Shown: positions 28,328-36,637 of the stretch, one piece after another
How positions within the stretch are numbered: the first letter of the stretch is position 1
How the letters are laid out: each line of letters starts with the position of its first letter
The notes under the pieces: generated by a model
What the model saw: only the letters and a program-made list of their open reading frames with translations
Databases searched by the model: none
What the model was told of the DNA's origin: nothing
Origin: Nitrospira_D sp019636945
Lineage (GTDB): Bacteria > Nitrospirota > Nitrospiria > Nitrospirales > Nitrospiraceae
Assembly (NCBI RefSeq): GCF_047338595.1
Contig: NZ_JBLFBO010000006.1
Span: 1 to 64,000 of the forward strand
Direction: 5' to 3'
DNA length: 64,000 bases
Position numbers and translations under genes: made by a program

Positions 28328-28875
28328 GACTCAGGCTGCGCACGGCAGGCCGGTCGAGAACCATATTTTGTAGAAGGTTGCGGAAAGAGCAAATTCACTT
28401 GGGATTGATCTTTGGTGTCGGCCAGCAACTGATCCACCGATTGCTTGAACGTCGGATGGACCCAGAGCGGATCGAGTTCGTTCAAAGGCATGAGAACAAA
28501 CCGTCGTTGATGCAGTCGAGGATGCGGAACGGTCAGTCCCGGTTCATCGATCCGCCGAGCTCCGTAGAAGAGGATATCCAGGTCCATGGTGCGAGGACCA
28601 GACCGCTGATCGTCATCACGCCCAAGTGCCCGTTCAATTTCTTGGAGCATCGCGACGAGGCTATGTGGGGCAATGTCTGTTTCCAGCTGCACCACCCCGT
28701 TGAGAAACCATCCCGCACCCGGATCAGTCCGGTCACGAACTGGTTCGGTTTCGTAGAGCAGCGACACGCCCTGGAGCCGAGAATGGGGAAGGAGGCTGAG
28801 CAGCGTTACGGCACGATCGCAATAGTCTACCCGATCTCCGACATTCGATCCGAATCCGATGAAAACAGTCTCCAT
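28324..28875 (-). CDS. folK: HPPK, folate biosynthesis pyrophosphokinase
   Basis: 2-amino-4-hydroxy-6-hydroxymethyldihydropteridine pyrophosphokinase, which transfers pyrophosphate from ATP to the pterin in folate synthesis. It has 183 residues. GFGSNVGDR at the N-terminus, YETEPV, and the family signature RSGPRTMDLDILFYG (around residues 92-106) are present. The last 25 residues are a polar extension. It overlaps panC by four bases. The region before its start is a repeat-rich spacer. Confidence 0.93.
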   Translation of the reverse strand: METVFIGFGSNVGDRVDYCDRAVTLLSLLPHSRLQGVSLLYETEPVRDRTDPGAGWFLNGVVQLETDIAPHSLVAMLQEIERALGRDDDQRSGPRTMDLDILFYGARRIDEPGLTVPHPRLHQRRFVLMPLNELDPLWVHPTFKQSVDQLLADTKDQSQVNLLFPQPSTKYGSRPACRAQPES

Positions 28876-28888
28876 AGCAGCCGGTTAA

Positions 28889-28976
28889 TAGTGAGAAGTG
28901 AAACGTGAAAGGTGGTAACGAGATTTCTTCTCTCTCACATTTCACTCCTTACCTTTTACCTTTCACTGTTCACCAT
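28889..28976. repeat. Low-complexity inverted intergenic repeat
   Basis: Between dapL and folK lies a stretch of GTGAAA-like words in one direction (GTGAGAAGTGAAACGTGAAA, 28899-28918) and their complements further on (TTTCACTCCTTACC, TTTACCTTTCACTGTTCACC). The two arms could fold into an imperfect hairpin. It is too irregular for CRISPR and resembles intergenic filler repeats seen elsewhere in this window. Confidence 0.45.
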
Positions 28977-30152
28977 TCAGAATCCCACCTTTTTGATCCG
29001 CTCGACGGCTTCCGCTAACCGCTCCTTGGTAGTGCAGACTGTCATGCGGACATAGCCTTCGCCCGGTGCACCGAAGCCGTTGCCAGGAGTCGTGACAATC
29101 CCTGCCTTTTCCAATAGATGCGCCGTAAAAGAGGTAGAGGTATACCCTTTGGGTACCGTCACCCAGACATAGAACGCAGCAGGAGGAGGATCCACCTCCA
29201 GGCCCAGTTGCTTCAGACCAGGGACCAACGTGTCTCGACGTTCCTGATACGTCTTTCTCAGGTCGTCCGTCACGGCATCGTCCAGCCCGAGTGCCGTGAT
29301 CCCAGCCGCTTGAACAGCCTCAAAACAACCAGAATCCAAATTACTCTTCACCTTGCCAAGTCCGGCCAGAACATCCTTGTTGCCCACCACAAAGCCGAGG
29401 CGCCATCCAGTCATGTTATAGGTCTTCGAGAGGGAGTGGAACTCCACGCCGACATCCTTGGCGCCATCGACCTCCATAAAACTCGTCGGCCGTTGGCCGT
29501 CATAGTAGATCTCGGAATAGGCTGCATCGTGACACACAATCACCTGATGTTCCTGCGCAAAGTCCACGACCCGCTTGAAATAGTCCTTCGTCATGATGAC
29601 GGAGGTTGGGTTGTTCGGTGAATTCAGCCACATCAGCTTCGCCTTCTTCGCCACGTCCTTTGGAATCGCCGTGAGATCGGGCAGGAAGCCGTTGGCTTTC
29701 GTCAGCGGCATGATGTGCGACTGGCCACCACAAAAACTCGTCCCGACCGGATAGACCGGATACCCTGGGCTAGGCACCAGCACGATATCTCCAGGATCGA
29801 CAAAGGCGAGGTGGATGTGGCCGATGCCTTCCTTCGAACCGATCAGGGTCAGGACTTCATTAGCTGGATCCAACGTGACATTGAAGCGGCGCTTGTACCA
29901 CTCGGCAACGGCCTTTCTAAACGAGAGCATGCCCTCATACGAAGGATATTGATGATGCCTGGGATCTTTGGCAGCCTTCGCCAGGCTCTCAATGATGGGC
30001 ATCGGCGTCGGCAAGTCGGGATCGCCGATCCCGAGGTTGATAATATTGACCCCGCGGGCAATCGCCTCTTGCTTCATCTTATCGATGGCCGCAAAGAGAT
30101 ACGGCGGCAATGTCTTGATACGTGTCGCAACTTCGATCGGAAAACCACCCAT
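28977..30152 (-). CDS. dapL: LL-diaminopimelate aminotransferase
   Basis: A 391-residue class I PLP aminotransferase. NLGIGDPDLPTP, the SNPNNPT-like block LNSPNNPTSV, the PLP lysine in SLSKTYNMTGWRLG and the C-terminal VRMTVCTTKERL are present. Sequence style matches the DapL group, which turns tetrahydrodipicolinate directly into LL-diaminopimelate and bypasses the acylated route. This fits lysA, dapA and dapB at 11-14 kb. I use the ATG at 30152 because AAAGGAG lies 11 bases before it and falls inside the longer version starting at 30173. AlaC-type alanine aminotransferase is the main alternative. Confidence 0.82.
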   Translation of the reverse strand: MGGFPIEVATRIKTLPPYLFAAIDKMKQEAIARGVNIINLGIGDPDLPTPMPIIESLAKAAKDPRHHQYPSYEGMLSFRKAVAEWYKRRFNVTLDPANEVLTLIGSKEGIGHIHLAFVDPGDIVLVPSPGYPVYPVGTSFCGGQSHIMPLTKANGFLPDLTAIPKDVAKKAKLMWLNSPNNPTSVIMTKDYFKRVVDFAQEHQVIVCHDAAYSEIYYDGQRPTSFMEVDGAKDVGVEFHSLSKTYNMTGWRLGFVVGNKDVLAGLGKVKSNLDSGCFEAVQAAGITALGLDDAVTDDLRKTYQERRDTLVPGLKQLGLEVDPPPAAFYVWVTVPKGYTSTSFTAHLLEKAGIVTTPGNGFGAPGEGYVRMTVCTTKERLAEAVERIKKVGF

Positions 30153-30279
30153 GGTCGATCCAGCTCCTTTCATGAATATCGATCAGTCAACAGCAACTGT
30201 CCCAGACCTGAATACTGAGAGCTGATTGCTGAGAGCTTACTGTAAGGTTGTGTAGAGTACTTCAGAGCCGCAGCCGCAA

Positions 30280-30963
30280 TCAATGTGTACGAGCCAGTAG
30301 ATGGCCAATCAACCGATCAGCCAAGTGATGGAGTCGCGGTAGCTGCTGCAAGGCGGTGGTCTTGACCTGTTGCGCGGTGAGCCCCGCTTTCGTCACATCC
30401 GATGCACACTCGCGGCATAGAGAATCGATTCCACTTTCTTCCATCTCGAGATGGAAGAGCAGCCCATAGGCTCGCTCACCGTACCGAAATGCTTGTAGCG
30501 GAGCGATGTCCGATCCAGCCAATGGCACACACGCTTCCGGCAATTCAAAGATCTCTCCATGCCATTCGAACACATCAAAGGGGTCAGAGCCTGCGTCAAA
30601 AACTTGGTCCTTTCTCCCCTCATCGGTCAAACGTATCTGGGTCATGCCGATTTCGAGCGCCTTGCCCGATCGCACCGTGGCGCCAAGCGCTCTAGCCATG
30701 AATTGACTCCCGAGACAGACGCCGATGACCGGCTTGTTTGCCTGAAGTACAGATCGGATAAAGGCGGTCTCTTCCGCAATCCATGGATCGGGATCGTTGA
30801 CCGACATCGGCCCACCCATGACGATCAGGAGATCACCTGCATCTTGAGGGAGTCCATCTTTAGGTACGAGATACGAGTCGAGGCTCACCCCGCGCGTGGC
30901 AAGCGCCTTCGCAAAGGCGCCAGGACCTTCAAAGGGAACATGTTGAAGACACACGGCACGCAT
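30280..30963 (-). CDS. Class I glutamine amidotransferase-like protein
   Basis: A 227-residue stand-alone GATase domain of the GuaA-N/YfeJ type. The nucleophile is Cys83 in GVCLGSQFMA, and the His171/Glu173 pair is in LLFHLEME, so the triad is complete. VMGGPMSVND is also typical. Such proteins release ammonia from glutamine or hydrolyse gamma-glutamyl compounds; the acceptor is unknown. A repeat-rich spacer with the duplicated word CTGAGAGCT separates it from dapL. Confidence 0.85.
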   Translation of the reverse strand: MRAVCLQHVPFEGPGAFAKALATRGVSLDSYLVPKDGLPQDAGDLLIVMGGPMSVNDPDPWIAEETAFIRSVLQANKPVIGVCLGSQFMARALGATVRSGKALEIGMTQIRLTDEGRKDQVFDAGSDPFDVFEWHGEIFELPEACVPLAGSDIAPLQAFRYGERAYGLLFHLEMEESGIDSLCRECASDVTKAGLTAQQVKTTALQQLPRLHHLADRLIGHLLARTH

Positions 30964-31159
30964 GAGCCATTTACTGGCACAGCGATCGGACTCACGTCAA
31001 GATCTAGAAATAGGCTCATCGCACAGTTGAGATACGATGGCCTCATCATCCATACAGATACCCATCCTGCGAAAGAGATAGATTGATTGGACTCCTCTCT
31101 GTCGCATAAAGAGCACAGCTTCCCTTTCTTCTCCTTCTCTCGTAGAGTAACTGACCCAT

Positions 31160-32095
31160 ATGACCCTTATGGACCCGCTGATTCGTGGGATTGATCGCAT
31201 CCTGATCCATACGCAGGATGTGGAGCGGGTGTTTGCGCGATTTCGTCATGAGTTTGGCCTACCCGTTGCCTGGCCGCTCGCCGACTGTGGGCTGCTCGTG
31301 TCAGGTGGACTGTACACAGGCAACATGACGATCGAAGTCGGTCGGTTCACTGGCCTTGGACTCCCCGGGACATGGCTCTACGGCCTTGGCTTTGCACCCT
31401 GGGAACCGACCTTAAAGATGGTTGAAGGGTTACGGTCGCGGAAAGTACCGCACGCACCGCCGCTGACACTCCACTACGAATCGCCTCTTGTGATGCAGTC
31501 CACCCTCACCGCTTTGCGCAACCTCTTGGACGGGCAGCCGAACGCTGCGTTTTGGCTCGGTCGACCAGGGGGAGGCAATACTCGAGTCGGTCGAGCGCTG
31601 TCGAGCCTCCGCACCTGGATGGCTGGGACGGAAGTTGGCTCCATGACATTTTCCATGCTGTTGGGTAGCTCCTTGGTCTTTATCTGCGACAACCACAGCA
31701 ATCCGCATCAAGCACGAATCAACGAGTTACGGGCCACCTGGCGAGAGACGCGCCGGCATGGAGCCTATGGAATCACCGGTGTTGCAGGAATTGATCTTGA
31801 GGTCTCGACCAACCTCGCCGGTTGGAAACGACTGCTGGATCGGCCGGACTTGAGCGCAGACTCAGTCCATTCATTCGGCAAGGCGCCATTGCTGCGATTT
31901 CATCCCGGCGAAGGGAACCGACTCCTCGGAATCGAGTTTGCCTGCAACGACTTGCTGTCGGTTACGCAGCGGCTTCGCGAACAGCGCTCGCTGATGTCAG
32001 TAGATGAGAAGCAAGTCACCCTCCCCCCAGATCGAATGGACGGGTTGACGATTGGATTCAGCCAGTCTCCGACCACGAGCTTGGATAAAACGTAG
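31160..32095 (+). CDS. VOC/glyoxalase-like protein
   Basis: A 311-residue protein with an N-terminal vicinal-oxygen-chelate pattern (IDRILIHTQDVERVFARFRHEFGLP, then GGLYTGNMTIEV) and a second similar but weaker module near residues 195-300. The VOC fold covers dioxygenases, glyoxalases and resistance proteins. Metal ligands are not certain: the first His is in ILIHTQD and a Glu in TIEVGRF. It heads a run of three poorly known + strand genes. The reaction cannot be named. Confidence 0.65.
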   Translation: MTLMDPLIRGIDRILIHTQDVERVFARFRHEFGLPVAWPLADCGLLVSGGLYTGNMTIEVGRFTGLGLPGTWLYGLGFAPWEPTLKMVEGLRSRKVPHAPPLTLHYESPLVMQSTLTALRNLLDGQPNAAFWLGRPGGGNTRVGRALSSLRTWMAGTEVGSMTFSMLLGSSLVFICDNHSNPHQARINELRATWRETRRHGAYGITGVAGIDLEVSTNLAGWKRLLDRPDLSADSVHSFGKAPLLRFHPGEGNRLLGIEFACNDLLSVTQRLREQRSLMSVDEKQVTLPPDRMDGLTIGFSQSPTTSLDKT

Positions 32096-32302
32096 TCTGA
32101 CCTGCCGACTGAAGTCCTGCCGGTCAACGCAGTTCCGTCTGGACGACCGTGTTTCAGCCCTTCCACGAGGTAATCGTTTGTTCTCCCTCCCCCACTGACC
32201 TGGGCGATACGAACAGTACCTCACCGGATCTGTCGATCAAGCCTCCCACGTTCGTTATTTCTACCTTTAGGCTTAGGCCCAATCGACCGACAAGTACATG
32301 TC

Positions 32303-33160
32303 ATGGTTATTCCCGCAACTGACATGGAACAGTCCACACGCTCCGCGCCTCCGACCCGCCAGGGAACAAACGCCCCTCCGCCTTGTTCGTTTCAGGAGAA
32401 AGTCCGCTCCGGCTATCACGCCTTCTGGTACCACCTTGGAGAACGAGTCGCCTGGTCACGTGGAATCTATCGGGAACGGCCCGCACAGGAACTCCGTGAT
32501 CTGAGCGGAGTGCAGTATGAGCGGGTCACATCACTTCAACGCCGATTTCGCGTACGGTTCGAGCAACGCGCGAACCAGATGACGGCACTGCGCCAATACG
32601 ACTACCTGGACCTGCTCGATCAAGGGTGGTCGACGCTCAGATTGCCCCGTCCAGCCGGTGGTACCGTACAGGATATCGGATCGAGTAACTTTTGGTATGC
32701 CCCTGTCTTGCACACCTTCTTTCAACCGACCACGCTCATCGGCGTCGAGGTCGAAGGTCATCGGATGTATATCAATGGCTATAGTCGCCACGACTACGCG
32801 AAGGGCTACATCCAAGACCTCCCGAACACGGTGTTCCACGTCCAGGACTATCGCCACTATTGCGCCCCTGCCAATATCATCACAGCATGGTACCCCTTCG
32901 TGACACCGGCTCCAGTCCTGGCTTGGCGACTACCGCTTTCTCTCTTTGCTCCGCATCTCCTGTTCTCGCAAGTCGTGGCCAACCTCCAACGACAGGGGTT
33001 GTTCCTCATGGTGAACCAAGGGAGGAATGAGGCAGCGATTGCCGCGTCATGGTGCAGCCAGGTCGGAATGATCCGGTACGGATCCTGTGAGTTGAGGTCG
33101 AGGCTGCGTCCGAGACTCCCTCCCCCCGTCCTCTCCTGTTGGATGCGCGCGCCAGCCTAG
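32303..33160 (+). CDS. Putative class I methyltransferase-like protein
   Basis: A 285-residue soluble protein with no confident family. Residues 121-151 contain VQDIGSSNFWYAPVL and LIGVEVEG, which resemble motifs I and II of Rossmann-fold SAM methyltransferases (Asp124, Glu149). The N-terminal 110 residues are basic and aromatic, and DYLDLLDQGW occurs near residue 100. The start is ATG 32303; ATG at 32324 is an alternative. The next gene's upstream TTG start would overlap it. Function is unknown. Confidence 0.55.
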   Translation: MVIPATDMEQSTRSAPPTRQGTNAPPPCSFQEKVRSGYHAFWYHLGERVAWSRGIYRERPAQELRDLSGVQYERVTSLQRRFRVRFEQRANQMTALRQYDYLDLLDQGWSTLRLPRPAGGTVQDIGSSNFWYAPVLHTFFQPTTLIGVEVEGHRMYINGYSRHDYAKGYIQDLPNTVFHVQDYRHYCAPANIITAWYPFVTPAPVLAWRLPLSLFAPHLLFSQVVANLQRQGLFLMVNQGRNEAAIAASWCSQVGMIRYGSCELRSRLRPRLPPPVLSCWMRAPA

Positions 33161-33192
33161 CCCTACATCCTGGCCTGCGCTACAATTGCCCT

Positions 33193-34011
33193 GTGAACCG
33201 CACCATCAAACATGCAGAAGACCTTCGCTGGCTGATCGGCCATACGGGCGGGTTTCGTGCCGGTTACGTGACGGAAGTCCAGATCTTGAAACGTCGCCTC
33301 TTCGATGAAGGGTCGACGCGTCATGTTCCAGCCGGCACCACAATTGCCGTGACTATTCATTATGAGATTCGCAGTCTTGCTCGAGTCGCCAAGCTGACAA
33401 TGACCGGCGTCACGGACTTTTCGGTTTTTGAACAGGATGGAATCGACTGTTCCTCGCTCAGCGTCATTCAGACCGAACTCAATGCGGGAAAACTGCGCTT
33501 CTGGTTCGACCCACAGGGCGAGCTCTATGTGGTCTGCGACGAAGCTCACCTGGAAGAACTAACGTTGCCGGTTGTCACGGCTCAACAATCCGCCGAACTC
33601 GCCCGATGGACCTTCCAAGGGCTCGAGACCGGCGGTCCCACCATTCAGTGGCTATTGGACGAATTGGATCAGGCCGGCCTGCCCTGCACGTGGCGCCATG
33701 CGGAACGGTCTGATGCGATTCATCCGGCGGTGCAATGGGAAGGGAGCCTGAAACCGGCCGATAGTGTTCCGATGGATAAGGACAATCTGGTCCAGGCGAT
33801 GGCCTATAGCCCGCCGGAAGGGCCGGGTTTCGGGCTGATGCTGAGAGTCTTTGGTGTTCAAGACAGAAGGCTGAGTCGAATCCTGGAGATCCTCGCGGAC
33901 CGGATCACTCAATGCTTTTCAGGCAACTGCCTGGTCGGCACGACGATCATCCCAGGCCGAGAATGGGAGCGCTGGTTGGTTCGGGAACACCGGTCACGGC
34001 GTGAACGGTAG
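33193..34011 (+). CDS. Hypothetical protein downstream of methyltransferase-like gene
   Basis: A 272-residue soluble acidic protein without a recognised domain. The frame is open from a TTG at 33139, which would overlap the upstream gene by 22 bases; the GTG at 33193 is preferred as an ordinary start, but neither has a clear ribosome site. It contains a strand-rich N-terminal half (RAGYVTEVQILKRRLF; TTIAVTIHYEIRS) and a helical C-terminal half ending in basic residues. It ends 17 bases from the convergent methyltransferase gene. Confidence 0.55.
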   Translation: MNRTIKHAEDLRWLIGHTGGFRAGYVTEVQILKRRLFDEGSTRHVPAGTTIAVTIHYEIRSLARVAKLTMTGVTDFSVFEQDGIDCSSLSVIQTELNAGKLRFWFDPQGELYVVCDEAHLEELTLPVVTAQQSAELARWTFQGLETGGPTIQWLLDELDQAGLPCTWRHAERSDAIHPAVQWEGSLKPADSVPMDKDNLVQAMAYSPPEGPGFGLMLRVFGVQDRRLSRILEILADRITQCFSGNCLVGTTIIPGREWERWLVREHRSRRER

Positions 34012-34028
34012 AGAACGTCGACCACTAT

Positions 34029-34760
34029 TTAGTGGGCGTGCTCAGGGGAATAGTGCCCGTTTCCGTTGGAATAGGCAGCGGTGCCGTTCCCTCTCGCATA
34101 GCCTGAAGCTGCCTGTGCGGTACCGTTCCCATTCATCTGCTGCCCCTTGCCGTTGATGCATTCCACCAAGGCCCAGAGTCGCAAGGGATTCACCCGCTGA
34201 TTCCTGGCGATGTGGAGCGACGTGCCTTCCAACACGGTATTGAGGGACAAGTCCGTACGCCAGCCCAAGTGTTTCGTGATGGGAGACAGTGCTTTTTCCA
34301 CAGCGGCAATCACCTTGTTACCGTTGCTGAAATGATTCAGCATGATGATCCGTCCACCAGGACGGCACACCCGAATCATCTCGTTGACGACCTTTCGATA
34401 GTCCGGCACCGCCGTCACGACATAAGCCGCAACGACCGTATCGAAACTGTCATCATGGAACTGCATCGCGCCGGCGTCCATGCGGTGCAGCTCGACGTGA
34501 TCAAGCTGATGAGCCGCTGCCTTCTCCTTTGCCCTGGCCAACATCCCTTCGGATACATCGATACCGACGATGCGACAATGCCGAGGGTACATGGGAAGGG
34601 CTAATCCCGTCCCGACACCGACTTCGAGAATCTGTTCATTCGGCTGGACATTCAAATTTCGAATGGCCGATTCACGGCCTTCATGAAACACTTTTCCAAA
34701 TACTCTGTCGTAAAACCCCGCATAGGAGGTGTACACACGCTCAATCTTGTCGGGATCCAT
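34029..34760 (-). CDS. Class I SAM methyltransferase with Asn/Gly-rich tail
   Basis: A 243-residue methyltransferase. Motif I is EVGVGTG (residues 46-52), the acidic residue of motif II is in RIVGIDVSEG, and DDSFDTVVAAYV marks motif IV. The N-terminus IERVYTSYAGFYDRVFGKVF is like PmtA/UbiE-type lipid or quinone methyltransferases, so phosphatidylethanolamine N-methylation is a reasonable guess. The last 40 residues are an unusual Asn-Gly-rich low-complexity tail ending in His. The ATG at 34760 follows GGAGGCAAAC, so the longer frame to 34829 is rejected. Confidence 0.8.
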   Translation of the reverse strand: MDPDKIERVYTSYAGFYDRVFGKVFHEGRESAIRNLNVQPNEQILEVGVGTGLALPMYPRHCRIVGIDVSEGMLARAKEKAAAHQLDHVELHRMDAGAMQFHDDSFDTVVAAYVVTAVPDYRKVVNEMIRVCRPGGRIIMLNHFSNGNKVIAAVEKALSPITKHLGWRTDLSLNTVLEGTSLHIARNQRVNPLRLWALVECINGKGQQMNGNGTAQAASGYARGNGTAAYSNGNGHYSPEHAH

Positions 34761-35050
34761 GTTTGCCTCCACCAATCCGTACGATCCGGTCTCTGCGCAC
34801 TGCAACCTTGCAGAGGAAGACACCGTCATGATGACGCGGGGGAAATCAATATTGAGGCGGGAAAATCAGGTAGTCCACAGCCCGCCGGAAACATTGCCCG
34901 GCGTACTGTAGCCAAACTCCTCCGCGTGAGTCAACAAGCTTTTCGCATGCCGGAGCGGGAGTTCTTATGTGAATCGACTCGTTCCCCATCAGCGCATACC
35001 CATCCTACCCGCCTTGATTCGTCGCTCTTCTCTGTGTGATAGCTACACCC

Positions 35051-35668
35051 ATGCTCCTCGCAGGTCTCTTTGCCGGTGCCCTCTTTCTCGGACTGCTGGT
35101 CGGAGATTGGGTCTATTTTATCCGCCTCACTCCGGATGCCGTACGGTATGGCTGTCGTGTGGCCTCTCGACCCGACCAGTGGTCTGGCTCAACCGTGGAG
35201 AGCATCCGCGATCGTTTTGGTCCTGATGGAGTCTTAATGCTGCCGCATGGAGTGGCTTGGTGGTACTCCGATCTGTCGCAGATCGCCATCCGTCCACAAT
35301 ACCGCCTCTTCTCCAGAAAGTTCAGGACCGCTTGGCCAGTCAAAGGCTTGATTCACGTATCTCCCCATGACGAGGCGCTGGTGACGCACTGCGTCAAACG
35401 AATTCCCTGGTCATCAGCCCTCATCACCGCGATCTGGTTCGCCGTTGTCTTGTTGGGATCGCTGACCTTTGTGGTGCAATACGCCCTAGAAGGCGGATTC
35501 ACGACGCTTGGCGGAGCATTTTTGGGCATCGGCATTACAGGACTTGCCGGCATGGTCGCGTTGTTTGGAATCGTGACGGTCACCCTGTCCTACCGCCTGG
35601 AAGATAGTCGTCTCATGCAAGTATACGACGAACTGCATGCAGCCATCACATCGCCTAAGGGTTCCTGA
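35051..35668 (+). CDS. Membrane protein of unknown function
   Basis: A 205-residue protein with one N-terminal membrane helix, a soluble stretch of about 90 residues, and two C-terminal helices (around 120-145 and 150-180). The soluble part has RLFSRKFRTAWPVKGLIHV. The frame extends to a GTG at 35036; the ATG at 35051 is kept because no ribosome site decides between them. No family is recognised. Confidence 0.55.
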   Translation: MLLAGLFAGALFLGLLVGDWVYFIRLTPDAVRYGCRVASRPDQWSGSTVESIRDRFGPDGVLMLPHGVAWWYSDLSQIAIRPQYRLFSRKFRTAWPVKGLIHVSPHDEALVTHCVKRIPWSSALITAIWFAVVLLGSLTFVVQYALEGGFTTLGGAFLGIGITGLAGMVALFGIVTVTLSYRLEDSRLMQVYDELHAAITSPKGS

Positions 35669-35688
35669 ACGAGCTCAATCAGGCCCCA

Positions 35689-36033
35689 TCACCCGCGGAA
35701 GAAGTTCAAAAAGTGATCGTACTCGACCGGCAAGTTCACGGCGCTGCGATCACGAACCAGACCGGTAATGATCCCACGATGTTTCTTCGCCAGCCCCGAC
35801 GCTTCGAACGCGTTGCGGAACTGCTGCCAGTGCAACGCAGGATCGGCTACAATTTTGACTTGTTCGTTCAGAGGAAGTCCGTGCACGATGGTCGTTAAGG
35901 TACGAACGGCTTTTTCCACGCTCTCGTACGGGGGCGCCAGATTGAGTCTGGCATAGAACATCTCCAGATGCCGGCGGAATTCCTCCTTCAGCACCTGAGC
36001 CGGATCTGAGACAGGGGGACGCGATTCTGCCAT
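35689..36033 (-). CDS. Hypothetical protein, helical
   Basis: A 114-residue soluble protein, mostly helical, with EEFRRHLEMFYARLNLAPP and VDHFLNFF-like EYDHFLNFFRG at the C-terminus. No domain is recognised. The frame extends to 36096, where it would overlap the divergent lipoprotein gene; ATG 36033 avoids that and is preferred, though no ribosome site is clear. Confidence 0.5.
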   Translation of the reverse strand: MAESRPPVSDPAQVLKEEFRRHLEMFYARLNLAPPYESVEKAVRTLTTIVHGLPLNEQVKIVADPALHWQQFRNAFEASGLAKKHRGIITGLVRDRSAVNLPVEYDHFLNFFRG

Positions 36034-36094
36034 ACTAGGTTCAGAGATGATACGGTAGGACAAGGGTACGGAACAACTCTCAAGGGAGGACAGC

Positions 36095-36580
36095 ATGAAT
36101 CGAACAGTATCTGGGTTTTTCGGTGCACTGGCCCTGGTAACCTTGGTCGGATGTTCGTCGCACCACCATCACCACGGCATGATGGGTGGCGGTAACAGCG
36201 ATGCCTACTGGCAAAAGGGGCAACAGGATATGGAGGGTCTGATCAATCGGACCGTCCAGGACCCCGAGAAGGCGAAGCAAGTGAATATGCTCGCCGGAGA
36301 AATCATCAAGGAACTCAAGGAAAGCCGTGAACGGGAGCGGGCCTACCACCGACAACTCTACACCTTGAACGCCAGCTATGACGCAGAGGCATCGGAGTTT
36401 TCCAAAATCATCAACGAGGCGAACATTCAACGAATGCAGAGTTCGGCCAGCGTCCTCAGCCTGCGATTCAAGATGAAGAACCTCATGACGGCTGATGAGT
36501 GGAAGGCGCTTTCGGATCGGATGATCTCATACAGCAGTCGGTACCAAGGCGGAAGCGCTGGGGCTAAGACTGGATATTAA
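36095..36580 (+). CDS. His-rich lipoprotein (Spy/CpxP-like helical protein)
   Basis: A 161-residue lipoprotein with lipobox LVGC (Cys20). Directly after the lipid anchor comes SSHHHHHGMMGGG, a five-His run with Met residues that could bind metal. The rest is a charged helical region (EKAKQVNMLAGEIIKELKESRERERAY) like the periplasmic metal-sensor or Spy/CpxP proteins. GGGAGG precedes the ATG at normal spacing. It is divergent from the small helical gene upstream. A role in metal or envelope stress is an inference. Confidence 0.7.
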   Translation: MNRTVSGFFGALALVTLVGCSSHHHHHGMMGGGNSDAYWQKGQQDMEGLINRTVQDPEKAKQVNMLAGEIIKELKESRERERAYHRQLYTLNASYDAEASEFSKIINEANIQRMQSSASVLSLRFKMKNLMTADEWKALSDRMISYSSRYQGGSAGAKTGY

Positions 36581-36599
36581 GCGACCCGTAAATCGTATC

Positions 36600-36612
36600 T
36601 CGTAAAGCGTCG
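36600..36612. repeat. Copy of the TCGTAAAGCGTCG intergenic word
   Basis: The 13-base word TCGTAAAGCGTCG is identical to the one at 3978-3990. Here it is part of a short run of CGTAAATCGTAT-type words between the convergent lipoprotein and beta-propeller genes. Confidence 0.45.
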
Positions 36613-36637
36613 TTCGTAGGCGAGAGCCCAATACAAG

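Noticed and set aside
28378..28908. 176-codon + strand open frame over folK
   Set aside because: It is antisense to folK, whose motifs are complete, and has no ribosome site or family pattern.
28889..28976. Possible CRISPR array
   Set aside because: Words are short and irregular, with no constant spacer length and no cas gene in the window.
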